Positions 36,901 through 45,599 of a stretch of DNA of 58,889 nucleotides are shown one piece after another. The notes under the pieces were generated by a model. It worked only from the letters and a program-made list of their open reading frames with translations, was not told the origin of the DNA and searched no databases. This stretch comes from Flavobacteriales bacterium. Its GTDB lineage: Bacteria > Bacteroidota > Bacteroidia > Flavobacteriales_D > Crocinitomicaceae. The position numbers were made by a program, and so were the translations under genes. Positions within the stretch are counted from its first letter, which is position 1, and every line of letters begins with the position of its first letter. The stretch covers positions 1-58,889 of the forward strand of contig RFPM01000004.1 of the NCBI GenBank assembly GCA_009926125.1, written 5' to 3'.

Positions 36901-37266
36901 TGTTACCATATTGAAGGGATTGAAGGATTAAATTCTTATAATTTAGCTGAAGTTAGTCGATCAAATGATTTTTGTTTTATTTATTCTCCATTAATTTTTA
37001 TTCCAAATGCCTTTACTCCAGATGGTTTAAATCCAATTTTTAAACCTATTCTATCAAATGTATCCACAAATAATTATAGCCTAAAGATTTTTGATCGCTG
37101 GGGAAGTGTTATTTTTGAATCAAACGATCCGAATTTAGGTTGGGATGGAACGATTAGTAAATCTGGAGAACAAGCAACAAATGATTTATTTCTGTACTAC
37201 ATCGTTTTGGAAGACCAATACGAAAAGCAGTACATTCGGAAAGGAACGATAACAATGGTCCGTTAA
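33988..37266 (+). CDS. Giant T9SS type B surface protein (CHU_C domain)
   Basis: The 1092-residue protein has a signal peptide (1-18) followed by SHVMGGEITYKCIGGNTYIF, a start shared by many large flavobacterial CHU_C proteins. The middle consists of Cys-containing beta-sandwich modules and fibronectin-III-like segments. The end, from FIPNAFTPDGLNPIFKPIL to GTITMVR (about 1000-1092), is a type B T9SS sorting domain with the FDRWGSVIFES signature. It is presumably a surface-anchored or released adhesin-like protein; no enzymatic motif is visible. The GT9 gene starts 1 base after its stop, so both share a transcript. Confidence 0.88.
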   Translation: MRFLFLLFVLVAFKSNASHVMGGEITYKCIGGNTYIFELTFYRDCNGSDVTISPEVLRVWNHPTLTSISIPFISREDISPTCSPVSGGPSPLLCGTNANGGNGIGAIEKIIYRSDPITIAGIPPSQGWAFTYENFSRSNTITNITNPSTYGITLVAKIYSNPNSTANGCSDSSPLFLQKPSFVHCASNEYQYNPNAVDPDLDSLSFEFGIPYNNFPTGVYNPPLNPIPVPFEPNFSFLSPTPNTIINPANFAAEINNQTGELKFTSVNIGNYVVKILVKSYRQGILISEVEREMQLVVFACNNLNSAPIISAPFPGNSFEATINAGDPISFNIQAIDNDLLQNGSQQTLSLTASGPIFGTNFTQNTGCNIIPCATLDNGIPISGQQNVSAQFNWQTSCDHLVNAYGTVSDEVSYNFVFRVQDDYCQVPKVTYKTVTIKLLNQGVIQAPKISCIQTNNDNSLTIFWSSVLDPSSSFISYKVYSVQNGLLATINNINTTQFTTTSVNSAQDYYIAVQSGCGGNTLKYSDTISNIHLDLVNPINGTAVLQWNMPYSTQLPNFNAYYYLYREFPTGFFSFMDSVPYNTLTYVDTITVCEEFIRYRVNLATTSCNFTSNRPGEVFSDMITPSIPTIYSVSFDTLNSNITINWNQNPLLDTYGYVVYIVGANGFPIELDTVFGIGATSYSYPAPSGQGPFSYSVAAFDSCFTSSIPITYQTSGKSPIHSSFILSSSVSMCDELTQLSWTSYFGTSINYYRIWVKTNQYWVLLDSISSNTFLTSVEGGENYCFIVEAMLQNGYSAFSNPSCFVVPQPLQPAFHYFKLATINNKTIELYDYCDASVGVKEIVFERKNPTSLLFEEIGRANSITDVTLFVDNQATTSINAWEYRTKYIDSCGNDGNYANSNQTIFVQGTTDEYDMINQINWSPYSGFDGPITEYQVFRGVNGVFQQIATVPNTQFSLIDDVGLVESNGEICYHIEGIEGLNSYNLAEVSRSNDFCFIYSPLIFIPNAFTPDGLNPIFKPILSNVSTNNYSLKIFDRWGSVIFESNDPNLGWDGTISKSGEQATNDLFLYYIVLEDQYEKQYIRKGTITMVR

Positions 37267-37267
37267 G

Positions 37268-38224
37268 ATGCAGAAAATTTTAATCATACAAACTGCATTT
37301 ATCGGAGATGTAATTTTAGCTACACCACTTATAGAAACATTGCGCTTACAATTTCCAAATTCTAAGATTGATTTCTTAGTTAAAAATGGCAATCAAAATC
37401 TTTTAATCAATCATCCGAACTTAAACAGAGTATTGGTATTTGATAAATCAAAAAAAATCAAAAGTTTACTAGCTCTTCTTAAGGAAATAAGGAAAGAAAA
37501 ATATGATTTAGTAATTAATTTACAACGTTTCTTTTCCTCGGGATTATTGACAGCTTTTTCAGGAGCAAAGGATAAACGTGGCTTTAAAAAAAATCCACTT
37601 TCCTTTTTATTTACTAAATCTTTTGATCATACAGTCAATAATGGGCTTCATGAAGTAGAGAGAAATTCAGCTCTTATTGAAGATTTATGCAAGAAAACTT
37701 ATATATCACCAAAATTATATCCAAGCGCAAGTGATTTTGATAAAATTTCCACTTTCCAGAGTAAAAATTATTATTGTATTGCACCATCGTCCGTTTGGTT
37801 TACAAAACAAGCACCAAAATCTGTATGGATAAAAACAATCCATTCAATTAAAGATAAAAATGCTATAATTTATCTAATTGGTGGTTCTGAAGATTTTAAT
37901 CTTTGTGAAGAAATTAGTATTGAAATTAAAAATACAGAAGTAAAAAATCTTGCAGGAAAACTCAGTTTAATGGAATCTGCGGCTCTGATAAAAGGAGCAA
38001 TTAGAACCTTCGTAAATGATTCTGGACCTTTGCACCTTGCTTCAGCAATGAATGCACCTGTTACAGTTTATTTCTGCTCAACAAGTCCAAGTTTTGGATT
38101 TGGACCATTATCTGATGATTCTGAAATTAAAGAGGTTAAAAATCTATCTTGCAAACCTTGCGGATTACATGGGTATAAATCTTGTCCGAAAGGACATTTT
38201 GAATGTGGCGAGAAACTATTGTAG
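37268..38224 (+). CDS. Glycosyltransferase family 9 (heptosyltransferase-like)
   Basis: The 318-residue protein shows the two-domain GT-B pattern of ADP-heptose:LPS heptosyltransferases. The N-terminus KILIIQTAFIGDVILATPL is the acceptor-side glycine-rich segment, and NDSGPLHLASAMNAPVTVYF is the conserved donor-site block. A Cys-rich tail (CKPCGLHGYKSCPKGHFEC) is common in this family. It probably builds the LPS core or lipid-linked glycan at the inner membrane; the sugar is uncertain. Its stop codon abuts the sucC stop with no intervening base. Confidence 0.88.
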   Translation: MQKILIIQTAFIGDVILATPLIETLRLQFPNSKIDFLVKNGNQNLLINHPNLNRVLVFDKSKKIKSLLALLKEIRKEKYDLVINLQRFFSSGLLTAFSGAKDKRGFKKNPLSFLFTKSFDHTVNNGLHEVERNSALIEDLCKKTYISPKLYPSASDFDKISTFQSKNYYCIAPSSVWFTKQAPKSVWIKTIHSIKDKNAIIYLIGGSEDFNLCEEISIEIKNTEVKNLAGKLSLMESAALIKGAIRTFVNDSGPLHLASAMNAPVTVYFCSTSPSFGFGPLSDDSEIKEVKNLSCKPCGLHGYKSCPKGHFECGEKLL

Positions 38225-39436
38225 TTATTGTAAAACTTTCTTCACCAAATCTGCAGCTTCTTGTAAGAGAACAACAGAATGAACATTTAATCCAGAATCT
38301 TCAATAATCTTTTTTGCTTCGATAGCATTTGTGCCCTGCAAACGAACAATAATTGGCACTGGAATTTGGCCTATATTTTTATAGGCATCAACAATTCCTT
38401 GCGCAACACGATCACAACGAACGATTCCACCAAAAATATTAATAAGAATTGCCTTTACGTTCGGGTCCTTTAAAATTATATGGAAAGCCTTTTCAACACG
38501 TTCTGCATTTGCAGTTCCTCCGACATCTAAAAAATTTGCAGGATTTCCACCAGAAAGTTTGATAATATCCATAGTAGCCATCGCTAAACCTGCACCATTT
38601 ACCATACAACCAACATTTCCATCTAGTTTAACAAAATTTAATCCAACTTCATCTGCTTCTACTTCAGTAGGATCTTCCTCTGATTTATCGCGCATTGCCT
38701 CATAATCTGGATGACGAAATAAACCGTTTCCATCAAGCGAAACTTTTGCATCAACGGCAATAATTTTATTATCTGAGGTTTTAAATAGCGGGTTTATCTC
38801 AAACATAGAAGCATCAATTCCTTCATATGCTTTATATAAAGTAGGAATAAACTTCACCATCTGTTTGAAAGCTTCACCCGATAATCCTAAGTTAAATGCT
38901 ATTTTTCTAGCTTGAAAAGCTTGAATTCCAACGCGAGGGTCAATTAGTTCTCGATAGATTTTTTCTGGAGTGTTTTCTGCTACATGTTCAATATTCATTC
39001 CACCTTCAGTAGAATATACAATCACATTTTTACCTTTTTCACGGTCTAAAAGAACAGACATATAAAATTCTTCCACTTCTGATTCACCTGGATAATAGAC
39101 ATCTTGAGCGATTAATACTTTACTAACCAACTTTCCAACTCCGTTTGTTTGAAGAGTTTGAAGATGTCCACCTAAAATTCCCCTTACCTTCTCTTCCACT
39201 TGGTCTATTCCCTTTGCTAAGACAACACCATGCGAACCTGTTTCCTCAATTGTACCTTTTCCTCTTCCTCCCGCATGAATTTGGGCTTTAATCACATACC
39301 AACTTGTTCCAGTTTTGGCTGTAAGTTCTTTTGCTGCTTCCAAAGCATCTTCAATTCGTTCAACAACAATCCCTTCCTGAATGGCTACACCGTAGCTTTT
39401 AAGTATTAATTTTCCTTGGTATTCATGCAAATTCAT
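38225..39436 (-). CDS. sucC: Succinate-CoA ligase [ADP-forming] subunit beta
   Basis: The 403-residue protein begins MNLHEYQGKLILKSYGV, the SucC signature. It carries the ATP-grasp elements AQIHAGGRGKG and MVNGAGLAMATMDIIK, then the ligase domain with FLDVGGTANAERVEKAF and ILINIFGGIVRCDRVAQGI. With SucD it makes succinate and ATP from succinyl-CoA in the TCA cycle. sucD is not adjacent, a separated arrangement often seen in Bacteroidota. It is about 10 residues longer than the E. coli protein. It is convergent with the GT9 gene. Confidence 0.96.
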   Translation of the reverse strand: MNLHEYQGKLILKSYGVAIQEGIVVERIEDALEAAKELTAKTGTSWYVIKAQIHAGGRGKGTIEETGSHGVVLAKGIDQVEEKVRGILGGHLQTLQTNGVGKLVSKVLIAQDVYYPGESEVEEFYMSVLLDREKGKNVIVYSTEGGMNIEHVAENTPEKIYRELIDPRVGIQAFQARKIAFNLGLSGEAFKQMVKFIPTLYKAYEGIDASMFEINPLFKTSDNKIIAVDAKVSLDGNGLFRHPDYEAMRDKSEEDPTEVEADEVGLNFVKLDGNVGCMVNGAGLAMATMDIIKLSGGNPANFLDVGGTANAERVEKAFHIILKDPNVKAILINIFGGIVRCDRVAQGIVDAYKNIGQIPVPIIVRLQGTNAIEAKKIIEDSGLNVHSVVLLQEAADLVKKVLQ

Positions 39437-39503
39437 AATTCAAATTTTGAGACGTAAAAGTAAGATTTTCTTTTTAAGAAGTGCATTAAGAGAAGAAATA
39501 AAT

Positions 39504-40988
39504 CTATTCCATTCTATTTTTCCAAGACGAACTAATTTCCCGTGAAGAATATTCCACTACCTCATGTTTTTTTAAATCGCTCCAAATAGCATCAATTGAA
39601 TGTGCCAAAGCTTCGGCCTCTTCTTGCATTGCGTCTCTCATCACCTTTGGATCTTGAAAATAATGTTTAACAAAATTAGTATCAAAATTTCCACTCCTAA
39701 ATGCAGGATGTTTCAAAACATATTTCCCAAAATCCAATGTTGTTTTCACACCAGATATTTGATAATTATCAATTGCTTCAATCGCTCTGTCCATTGCCTC
39801 TTCTCTATTTTTACCCCAAACAACAAGTTTTGCAATCATCGGATCGTAATAAATTGGAATTTCCATTCCTTCAAGAAATGCATCGTCTACACGAATATTT
39901 TTTCCTGCAGGAATTCGGTAGCGATTCAATGTTCCAATATCAGGCGCAAAACCATTCAATGAATCTTCAGCATAAACCCTAACTTCGATTGCATGACCAT
40001 TGATTTTAAGTTCAGGTTGTAATTTTGGAAGTCGTTCCCCTCTAGCAACTAAAATTTGCCATTCTACTAAATCTAATCCAGTTATCATCTCAGTTACAGG
40101 ATGTTCAACCTGAAGGCGCGTATTCATTTCCAAAAAGAAAAAATTTAATTCAGCATCTAAGAGAAATTCTACAGTTCCAGCACCTTCATAATTACATGCT
40201 TTACAAACCGCAACTGCAGCCTCACCCATTTGTTTTCTTAATTCTTCACTTAAAACAATACTTGGCGCTTCTTCAACAACCTTTTGATGTCTTCTTTGAA
40301 TAGAACATTCTCTTTCAAAAAGATAGACAACATTTCCATGTTGATCCGCAAAAACTTGAATTTCAACATGACGAGGTTTATCTACAAATTTCTCAATAAA
40401 AACTGCATCATCGCCAAAAGAAGAAAGCGCTTCATTCTGAGCCATCAACATTTGCTCTTCAAATTCTGCAGTGCTATTTACTAGGCGCATTCCTTTTCCA
40501 CCTCCTCCTGCAGAAGCTTTAATTAAAATTGGATAACCGATTTTTTCAGCTATTTGTTTTGCCTCAGCGATATCTGAAATAGCAGTATCTACTCCAGGAA
40601 CAAGAGGGACATTGAATTTATTTACTGCTTGTTTAGCGCTTAATTTATCCCCCATAAGCTCCATTGATTCAGGAGAAGGACCAATTAGTTTTATTCCTGC
40701 TAGTTTAGCATTACGAGCAAAGCCTGCGTTTTCAGACAAAAATCCGTAGCCAGGATGAATGCCATCAACACCTAAATCCTTACAATGCTTTAAAATTAAA
40801 TCTTGTTGTAAATAACTTTCACTAGAAGGACTTTTACCAACATATACCGCTTCATCTGCTTCCAAAACATGAGGCGCAGTTTTATCAGCATCAGAATAGA
40901 TAGCTACACTTTTAATACCCATGATTTTGAGTGTACGAATAACCCGTCTTGCTATTTCCCCACGATTTGCAATTAATACCTTTTTCAT
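39504..40988 (-). CDS. accC: Biotin carboxylase subunit of an acyl-CoA (acetyl- or propionyl-CoA) carboxylase
   Basis: The 494-residue ATP-grasp enzyme carboxylates biotin on a carrier protein. Visible are MKKVLIANRGEIARRVIRT, the glycine-rich ATP loop KASAGGGGKGMRLV and the catalytic region EMNTRLQVEHPVTE. The C-terminal extension beyond about residue 450 (acidic helix, then SSSWKNRME) is longer than in E. coli AccC. It resembles the subunit found in flavobacterial propionyl-CoA-carboxylase-like clusters. No carrier (BCCP) or carboxyltransferase gene is adjacent, so the substrate is left open. The start ATG at 40988 is 49 bases after the tamB stop on the same strand. Confidence 0.92.
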   Translation of the reverse strand: MKKVLIANRGEIARRVIRTLKIMGIKSVAIYSDADKTAPHVLEADEAVYVGKSPSSESYLQQDLILKHCKDLGVDGIHPGYGFLSENAGFARNAKLAGIKLIGPSPESMELMGDKLSAKQAVNKFNVPLVPGVDTAISDIAEAKQIAEKIGYPILIKASAGGGGKGMRLVNSTAEFEEQMLMAQNEALSSFGDDAVFIEKFVDKPRHVEIQVFADQHGNVVYLFERECSIQRRHQKVVEEAPSIVLSEELRKQMGEAAVAVCKACNYEGAGTVEFLLDAELNFFFLEMNTRLQVEHPVTEMITGLDLVEWQILVARGERLPKLQPELKINGHAIEVRVYAEDSLNGFAPDIGTLNRYRIPAGKNIRVDDAFLEGMEIPIYYDPMIAKLVVWGKNREEAMDRAIEAIDNYQISGVKTTLDFGKYVLKHPAFRSGNFDTNFVKHYFQDPKVMRDAMQEEAEALAHSIDAIWSDLKKHEVVEYSSREISSSWKNRME

Positions 40989-41037
40989 TGTTAAAATTAA
41001 TTGAATGAATTATTTTTTTATGTTCGAGTAAAAAAAA

Positions 41038-44000
41038 CTACAAAGATGGAAGCTTTTTTTTCACTTTTTTATTTTTAAAATGTTTTTTCTCTTTCTTTCT
41101 AAAAATATCTAGAAAGGCTTGAAATAATTCAAAATCTTTCCAAGAATTAAATTCCTCATGGTACGAAATACCTGCACCTTGCGTAAATGGACCTGAATTT
41201 TCATTTACAGAATTTGCATTAGATTGATTAAAAACATTTACACGAAAAGTACCTTTTTCATTGATCAAATATTCAATATTTACATCACCAATAAGTGAAC
41301 TCTGAGTAGAACCCTCATTTGTAGCACTCTCACCATCTGTTTTATTTTCTACTCCAAAACTTCCAGATACTATTAAGCGGTCATTGAGTAAACCTGTTTT
41401 AACTCCGAGCTCAACAGAATTATCACCAGCAACCTTATCTGCTCCATAATCAACATTTAATTTATAGTTATCTGATAATTTACCAAGAGCTGCATTTATT
41501 TGAGATTCAACTAAATCAATTGCTGATGAACCATTAGCCGTAACTGTACCTTTTAATGGTTGGAATTTTCGGACTAGCAAAAGAGAAAAAAACTGGCGAT
41601 TTAACTCATCTTGTTCATTTGTTACCCTTCTAATCAAAGCTTTTCCTGTTTCGGGTGCTTTGGGAGCTGCGATATCAAATGTAATCGTTGGCTTTAAAAG
41701 TTTATCAGAAAGATTTAAGTAACATAATACATCTTGGTTTAAAAGTGACTTATCAGCAGTTTCTGGGCTTAACTCCAAAATAGAAATTTTCTTTAAATCA
41801 ATTGATGTTTTAATATCAAGATTAGCATCCAAAACATCACCATTCCATGAAATTGAAGATCCTTCATCAATATTAAAGGGTTGATTAATACCCATCATCA
41901 CAAAATTATATTTACTTCCTTTTACAATATTATAAGTTCCGTTCATTGTTAAATGATCCAGCTGATCTAATTTCATATTTATTTCTCCAAAACCTTTTGC
42001 TGTAATTTCATCACCAGAAAATTCATCAAAAATCAATTTTAAATAGCTGTCTGGCGTTACTTTAAATTTCAAATCAAGATTAACGCCTGAAAAGTTAATC
42101 TTTTCTTCAACGATTGCATTATTAATTCCTTTCTGAACAAATTGGATAAAATCTTCTGATTCTTCAATATCTGAAACACCATACATTGGGAAATTAATCA
42201 ATGTACCTTTTTTTGTCTCTAAGTCAACAAGAATATCTAGTTTATTTGCAGTGCCTGAAATATTTGCTGTGCCTTTTGCGTAAGCTTTCCCAAAATAAAC
42301 ATCACCATCTTTATAGTTTGTATTTAAAACCATAAATTGATTTAAAGGCAAAACTCTCAGAGGATTTAAAATATCTCTTTTGGATAAATCATCCTCAAAA
42401 TTTAAATTTAAATCAAAATTGAATCCGGTGAAATCTTTATGGTAAATTGTACCAACCATTGATGCAATATTCCCATCCTCATCTTTCAGCGGCAAATTAT
42501 TTATTAAAAACCCATCTTCAATAACATCAATTTTTCCGTTAAATCTATATTTAACGCCCAACAACTCAACTTTAACAGATCCTTTATCAATAGAAAGTTT
42601 ACCAGATAATTTTGGCTTATCTGGAGTGCCTTTTACAGTCAAAACACCCTTAAGTTTACCATTTAAATCTCTTGCTACAGTTGGATCGAGAAATGTATTT
42701 GCAAACTGAATATCTGTCTCATCAAATTTTAGGAGCAAATCAAGTTGATTTGTATTTATAAAATAAGCTCCTCCAAAATCTAAAGTAGGTTGATTTTTAT
42801 ATTCAAGTAAACCATTTAAAAGAATACTCTTTCGTAAATCACTCCAATCAGTTTGAATTAGAATATCGCCAACTTCTTGGCCGTCCAGAAAAAAATCTTT
42901 AAACGATGCATCACCTAAGTACTTAAAATTTGAATATGGATTTGATATCATACCCCAACCAGAAAAACTTCCCTTTAATTTTGACGGCAAACTTAAAACT
43001 GAGCTTAATTCATCTAAATCTAATTGTTGGACATCCATTTTTAACTTATCAAAATCATTTTTAGACAAGCAACCATTGATCTTAATTAGTTGATCATTGC
43101 GAGACAATCTAAAATTTGTAATGTGTAAGTCATTAGAAGTTAATGAAATATCAGATTCTTTCTCTATTTGCCATCTTAGTCCATTAAGAGAGAAAAAAGA
43201 TGGTTTTAAGAGAAAATTTATATGTGAATCATCTGAAAAAGTAGTCCGCCAAGCAATTTCTGAATAACCAGATGATTCAGGATCCCATGTTAAAGTTGAA
43301 TTTAACATTCCTTTAATTCCTGAATTCACAAAATGTACACTATTTAATTTTAATGAATCATTAATTGATAGAGAATTCACTAAAAAATCTCCCTTAATTT
43401 CACGATTAGAAATAGCCTGATTAATACTAATTCCTTGAAAAATATAATCATTAAAAAGAATGGATTCAGATCTGAAATTTGCGCTTAAACTACCTTTTCT
43501 AGCATTAAAATCACCTTTCAAGAAAGTGCTACTATTGACCTTTAGCTCTGGAACAAATATAGAAAGTAAATCATCTAATTCCTTAGTCTCAATTTCAAAG
43601 AAAAAATCACTTTCGCTTATTCGTTCCTGAGTTTCTTCTGAAACTAAATTTAAAGAGGGTAAAAGAACTGATAATTCATTTAAAATATCATTTAAAACAG
43701 TTTCATATTTAATTTTTCCCTTGATTTTAGCATCGACTAAGGAACTGGCAATTTCAATGTAATCCCCTGAGCTATTTCGCGAAAAGTTGGAATTAAAATA
43801 GGGAACATTTAATAATTTTTGATTTTCTTCATAGGAAAAGTTAGAGAGATTAATTTTTCCTGCCATTGATTCTAAACTAGGGCCAGAAATAGAACAAGAA
43901 ATATCTGTTGAAAGATAAATATTATTGTCTTTTGTGATATTTAGTGCTCCTAGATTCATCTTTTTCAAGTGAATTTCTGCTTCATATTTTTGAGTTGACC

Positions 44001-45573
44001 CTATGGAAATTTCACCATTGTAACTTAAATAAATATTTGGGTCTTTTATAAACAGGTTGGAAACTAAAATATCATCTATTAAACTCGCTTCTTTAATTTC
44101 TATGTTTGAGTAAGAATAATCATTAAACTGAAATTTCGAAAACAATGCACGAATCAATGGAAGGTTTAATTGCCCAGAATTTGAAATACTTCCTTCTATT
44201 TGAAGAAGGCCTGTTATAAGTCCTAAATCAGAATTATTTATAAGTGCTCCAAGATTAAAATCAGTAAGATCAATTGATAAAGTATCGTTTTTAATTGGTG
44301 AAAATAAAAGTCCTAAATCATTATTTTCAATTATATAATTAGATCTTAAAGAAATAGAACCTAAGGCTGTTTCTAACTTTTCTAAACCCAAATTAAAATG
44401 ATTCACTCTTCCAGCTATACTAGCATTCGTAACTTCAAAAAACTCAAGTTTTGAAAGTGGATTTTCTATCTTTATAGGAGCCATTGATTTTGGAAGAGCA
44501 ACACTTTGAATGTCTTTAAGTGTGACAAAAGATTTATCTATCCTGGCATTTAAAACCCCTTGATCGCCAATACTAAAATTTGGCAAAACGATTTTTCCTT
44601 TAATAAAAGACTTGTTTCCAAATCTTAAATCAAGATTGTTTATTGCTAAGGAACTTATAGGATTTTTGATGCTTGCACTAATCTTAATTTTAGAATCCAT
44701 TCCTTCTAAATCTGTAGCAAAATATGAAATATCTTTCATCGAGAGTGTGCTAGGATTAATTTCAACATCAAAAATTACAGAATCTGAAAAAGATGAAAAA
44801 GCAGACCAATTTCTATAAAGTAAATTCAATTTACTTGCTCGTAAATTCGTTTCATTGCTTATTAATTGAAACTTTTTAAGAAATATACCCTGAGACCCAA
44901 TTCTTAGACCAGCACTTAGCTTTTCAAGATTAAACCCTGATTTATCTTTACATTTTAGGTCCTGAATTTGAAGTTTTATCGTTTCACCTTGTAAAGCTAA
45001 ATTCTGAATATTTACTCCAATATTTCTTAAATGTAAATGAGCAAAATCAATGCCATATTTTTGAGGCTTTACTCGGAAATCATCGAAACGAAAGGAGAAT
45101 TTAGAAAGAGAAATATTCTTTGCACTGAACAAGAGTTTTTTAGTTTTTGTTTTTTGTGTGTCACCAGAAAAATAATCTGCTAAGAATGCATAATTATAGG
45201 ATCCATTTTTCTTATTCCGATTAAGATATATTGAACCCTTACTTAATTTAATTTCTCCAATATCAAAACTATTTTTATTAAGATCATAATCATCCAAAGT
45301 CAAAAGAATAGATTCTGCGTAAAGAAGCGTGTCCTTCTTCATGTCTAAAATAAGAACCCCATTTAAAGAAACCTTATCAAAAAGAATAATCTCAAGGCCT
45401 TTTAATTCTATTTTTGTATTTAACTCTTTAGAAAGAAATGCAACAACTTTGTCTGCTAGAAAGGTCTGAAAAGTACTTGTTCGGATAAGAAAAGTAAAAA
45501 TGATTATACAGATGAGTAAGCATTCAAAAAATATACCCAATGAATTAATCGCTATTTTCTGTAATTTTACCAT
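41038..45573 (-). CDS. tamB: Translocation and assembly module protein TamB (DUF490 family)
   Basis: The 1511-residue protein has one N-terminal membrane anchor (about 8-30), followed by a very long run of beta strands forming the periplasm-spanning groove of AsmA/TamB-like proteins. The C-terminal DUF490 region is recognisable from about 1150 onward, with NGTYNIVKGSKYNF, QFFSLLLVRKF and a beta-barrel-like end. In Bacteroidota, TamB works with a TamA/BamA-family protein or acts as a bridge for lipid transport; which role applies here is not visible. It ends with a Lys-rich tail. It is divergent from tsaD, with only 26 bases between the start codons. Confidence 0.9.
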   Translation of the reverse strand: MVKLQKIAINSLGIFFECLLICIIIFTFLIRTSTFQTFLADKVVAFLSKELNTKIELKGLEIILFDKVSLNGVLILDMKKDTLLYAESILLTLDDYDLNKNSFDIGEIKLSKGSIYLNRNKKNGSYNYAFLADYFSGDTQKTKTKKLLFSAKNISLSKFSFRFDDFRVKPQKYGIDFAHLHLRNIGVNIQNLALQGETIKLQIQDLKCKDKSGFNLEKLSAGLRIGSQGIFLKKFQLISNETNLRASKLNLLYRNWSAFSSFSDSVIFDVEINPSTLSMKDISYFATDLEGMDSKIKISASIKNPISSLAINNLDLRFGNKSFIKGKIVLPNFSIGDQGVLNARIDKSFVTLKDIQSVALPKSMAPIKIENPLSKLEFFEVTNASIAGRVNHFNLGLEKLETALGSISLRSNYIIENNDLGLLFSPIKNDTLSIDLTDFNLGALINNSDLGLITGLLQIEGSISNSGQLNLPLIRALFSKFQFNDYSYSNIEIKEASLIDDILVSNLFIKDPNIYLSYNGEISIGSTQKYEAEIHLKKMNLGALNITKDNNIYLSTDISCSISGPSLESMAGKINLSNFSYEENQKLLNVPYFNSNFSRNSSGDYIEIASSLVDAKIKGKIKYETVLNDILNELSVLLPSLNLVSEETQERISESDFFFEIETKELDDLLSIFVPELKVNSSTFLKGDFNARKGSLSANFRSESILFNDYIFQGISINQAISNREIKGDFLVNSLSINDSLKLNSVHFVNSGIKGMLNSTLTWDPESSGYSEIAWRTTFSDDSHINFLLKPSFFSLNGLRWQIEKESDISLTSNDLHITNFRLSRNDQLIKINGCLSKNDFDKLKMDVQQLDLDELSSVLSLPSKLKGSFSGWGMISNPYSNFKYLGDASFKDFFLDGQEVGDILIQTDWSDLRKSILLNGLLEYKNQPTLDFGGAYFINTNQLDLLLKFDETDIQFANTFLDPTVARDLNGKLKGVLTVKGTPDKPKLSGKLSIDKGSVKVELLGVKYRFNGKIDVIEDGFLINNLPLKDEDGNIASMVGTIYHKDFTGFNFDLNLNFEDDLSKRDILNPLRVLPLNQFMVLNTNYKDGDVYFGKAYAKGTANISGTANKLDILVDLETKKGTLINFPMYGVSDIEESEDFIQFVQKGINNAIVEEKINFSGVNLDLKFKVTPDSYLKLIFDEFSGDEITAKGFGEINMKLDQLDHLTMNGTYNIVKGSKYNFVMMGINQPFNIDEGSSISWNGDVLDANLDIKTSIDLKKISILELSPETADKSLLNQDVLCYLNLSDKLLKPTITFDIAAPKAPETGKALIRRVTNEQDELNRQFFSLLLVRKFQPLKGTVTANGSSAIDLVESQINAALGKLSDNYKLNVDYGADKVAGDNSVELGVKTGLLNDRLIVSGSFGVENKTDGESATNEGSTQSSLIGDVNIEYLINEKGTFRVNVFNQSNANSVNENSGPFTQGAGISYHEEFNSWKDFELFQAFLDIFRKKEKKHFKNKKVKKKLPSL

Positions 45574-45583
45574 GCTTTCATAA

Positions 45584-45591
45584 CAAATTTA
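45584..45591 (-). promoter_or_regulatory. Candidate -7 element of tamB
   Basis: The minus strand reads TAAATTTG 10 bases upstream of the tamB ATG, inside the 26-base gap to tsaD. The -33 box would have to lie inside the first codons of tsaD, and none is clear. Confidence 0.35.
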
Positions 45592-45599
45592 AGAATCTT

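Noticed and set aside
39600-40484. Three plus-strand ORFs of 66-120 codons opposite the biotin carboxylase gene
   Set aside because: They are antisense to a strongly conserved coding sequence and show low-complexity composition without motifs.
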